Below are positions 63,624-64,000 of a stretch of DNA of 64,000 nt, in pieces. The translations under genes and the position numbers were made by a program. A model generated the notes under the pieces. That model saw only the letters and a list, made by a program, of their open reading frames with translations, was not told the DNA's origin and did no database searches. Numbering within the stretch: the stretch's first letter is position 1; each line of letters opens with the position of its first letter. Source of the stretch: Oreohelix idahoensis (taxonomy: Eukaryota; Mollusca; Gastropoda; Stylommatophora; Oreohelicidae); contig JAMPIV010019862.1 of NCBI GenBank assembly GCA_024509875.1, positions 310,001 through 374,000 on the forward strand, read 5' to 3'.

Positions 63624-64000
63624 CTGTTCACATATCCTCTTAACTCAAGTCTTTCCACCAGGGCTGTAGTGACCCGGAGCGCGAGATCGGTGTCCTCTGT
63701 ACGTGAGAGTGGACACGCCGCATGATTGTAGATTACGTTGAAGTGATACACTCTCTCAGGTACAAGAGGTCGTCTTGGTATCCTGAACTGTGGATCCCAA
63801 TAAGGGTTTTCATTCATATTTGCCTTGCTACTGGCTTTTAGGTCAGACAGAAGATTCTTGTCAAGCCCATAATTATAAACTGAGGACGGGTATCTCTTCA
63901 TTTGAGCACAATCATTTATATCTTCCCATTTTAAAATATCATCTTTGTGTTTCGAATTGCTAGGTATCATGGAATTAATCCCACAACAAGATGTCAGGTC
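63624..64000 (-). CDS. Exon A (partial): N-terminal half of a TIR-like fold
   Basis: Minus-strand frame open from the window end to a strong donor, GAACAG|GTGAGTATG (63624), leaving two bases of a codon. The end reads PERVYHFNVIYNHA, then a helix-like LALRVTTALVERLELRGY. A strand FNVIYN followed by a helix ending in LExRGY matches the first strand, first helix and second strand of TIR domains. The expected BB-loop sequence would be in a following exon not found. The upstream start lies outside the window. Confidence 0.55.

Overview
This 64 kb window is eukaryotic, from an animal and most likely an invertebrate. It holds animal-type LTR retrotransposons, Tc1-type DNA transposons in TA microsatellites, and a multi-exon gene with GT/AG introns. 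No bacterial-style operon is present. The motifs CAAGGGAGATAAC (about 8930) and CAAAGGGACATAACC in the LTRs resemble a motif I associate with mollusc genomes. That is a weak clue from memory and I do not assign a species.

Left part (1-37588) is nested LTR retrotransposons. (i) 1-8079 is a plus-strand Ty3/gypsy element, E1, with 2.4 kb LTRs (the 5' one cut by the window start) and a badly damaged interior; integrase C-terminal sequence precedes reverse transcriptase. (ii) 8080-9029 looks like the 3' LTR of another, minus-strand element whose polypurine tract resembles that of the inner family. (iii) 10182-37583 is a 27.4 kb minus-strand element with 2.9 kb LTRs, a 5-bp target duplication (ACCAC), a tRNA-Pro-like primer site, a Gag-like ORF and no visible pol. 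(iv) That ORF is interrupted at 14500-33163 by a head-to-tail dimer, LTR1-interior-LTR2-interior-LTR3, of a Ty3/gypsy element, flanked by a single CTCCC duplication. Each dimer interior carries a Gag-Pol ORF of about 1,630 codons in the order Gag, protease, integrase, RT, RNase H. This Ty1/copia-like order defines Gmr1-like elements. Both Gag-Pol copies are nearly intact but carry different frameshifts in gag.

Middle part (37589-46605) is AT-rich and apparently non-coding. It contains CT and TA microsatellites, two Tc1-like elements in opposite orientation (39459-40990 with two in-frame stops; 43592-44812 with an internal deletion), a hAT-like MITE plus a fragment, and a perfect 102-bp palindrome.

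Right part (46606-64000) is a minus-strand host gene. Exon A (63624 to beyond the window end) and exon C (59922-60132) suggest pieces of a TIR-like fold. Exon C splices in phase into a roughly 12.9 kb exon (46606-59503). That exon encodes a low-complexity polar protein dominated by a 39-bp / 13-residue tandem repeat (consensus SECTQDNTNLTPV), in the order of 175 units by length, with a recent 2.85 kb internal duplication. Two short deletions inside the array break the frame. The roughly 1,000-codon unique C-terminal region is nevertheless fully open, so the breaks may be recent or may be assembly errors.

The most unusual items are the dimeric Gmr1-like element whose outer LTRs match each other but not the middle one, the pol-less giant host element, the reiterated primer-site module and triple hairpin of the inner family, and the giant repeat exon joined to TIR-like exons.
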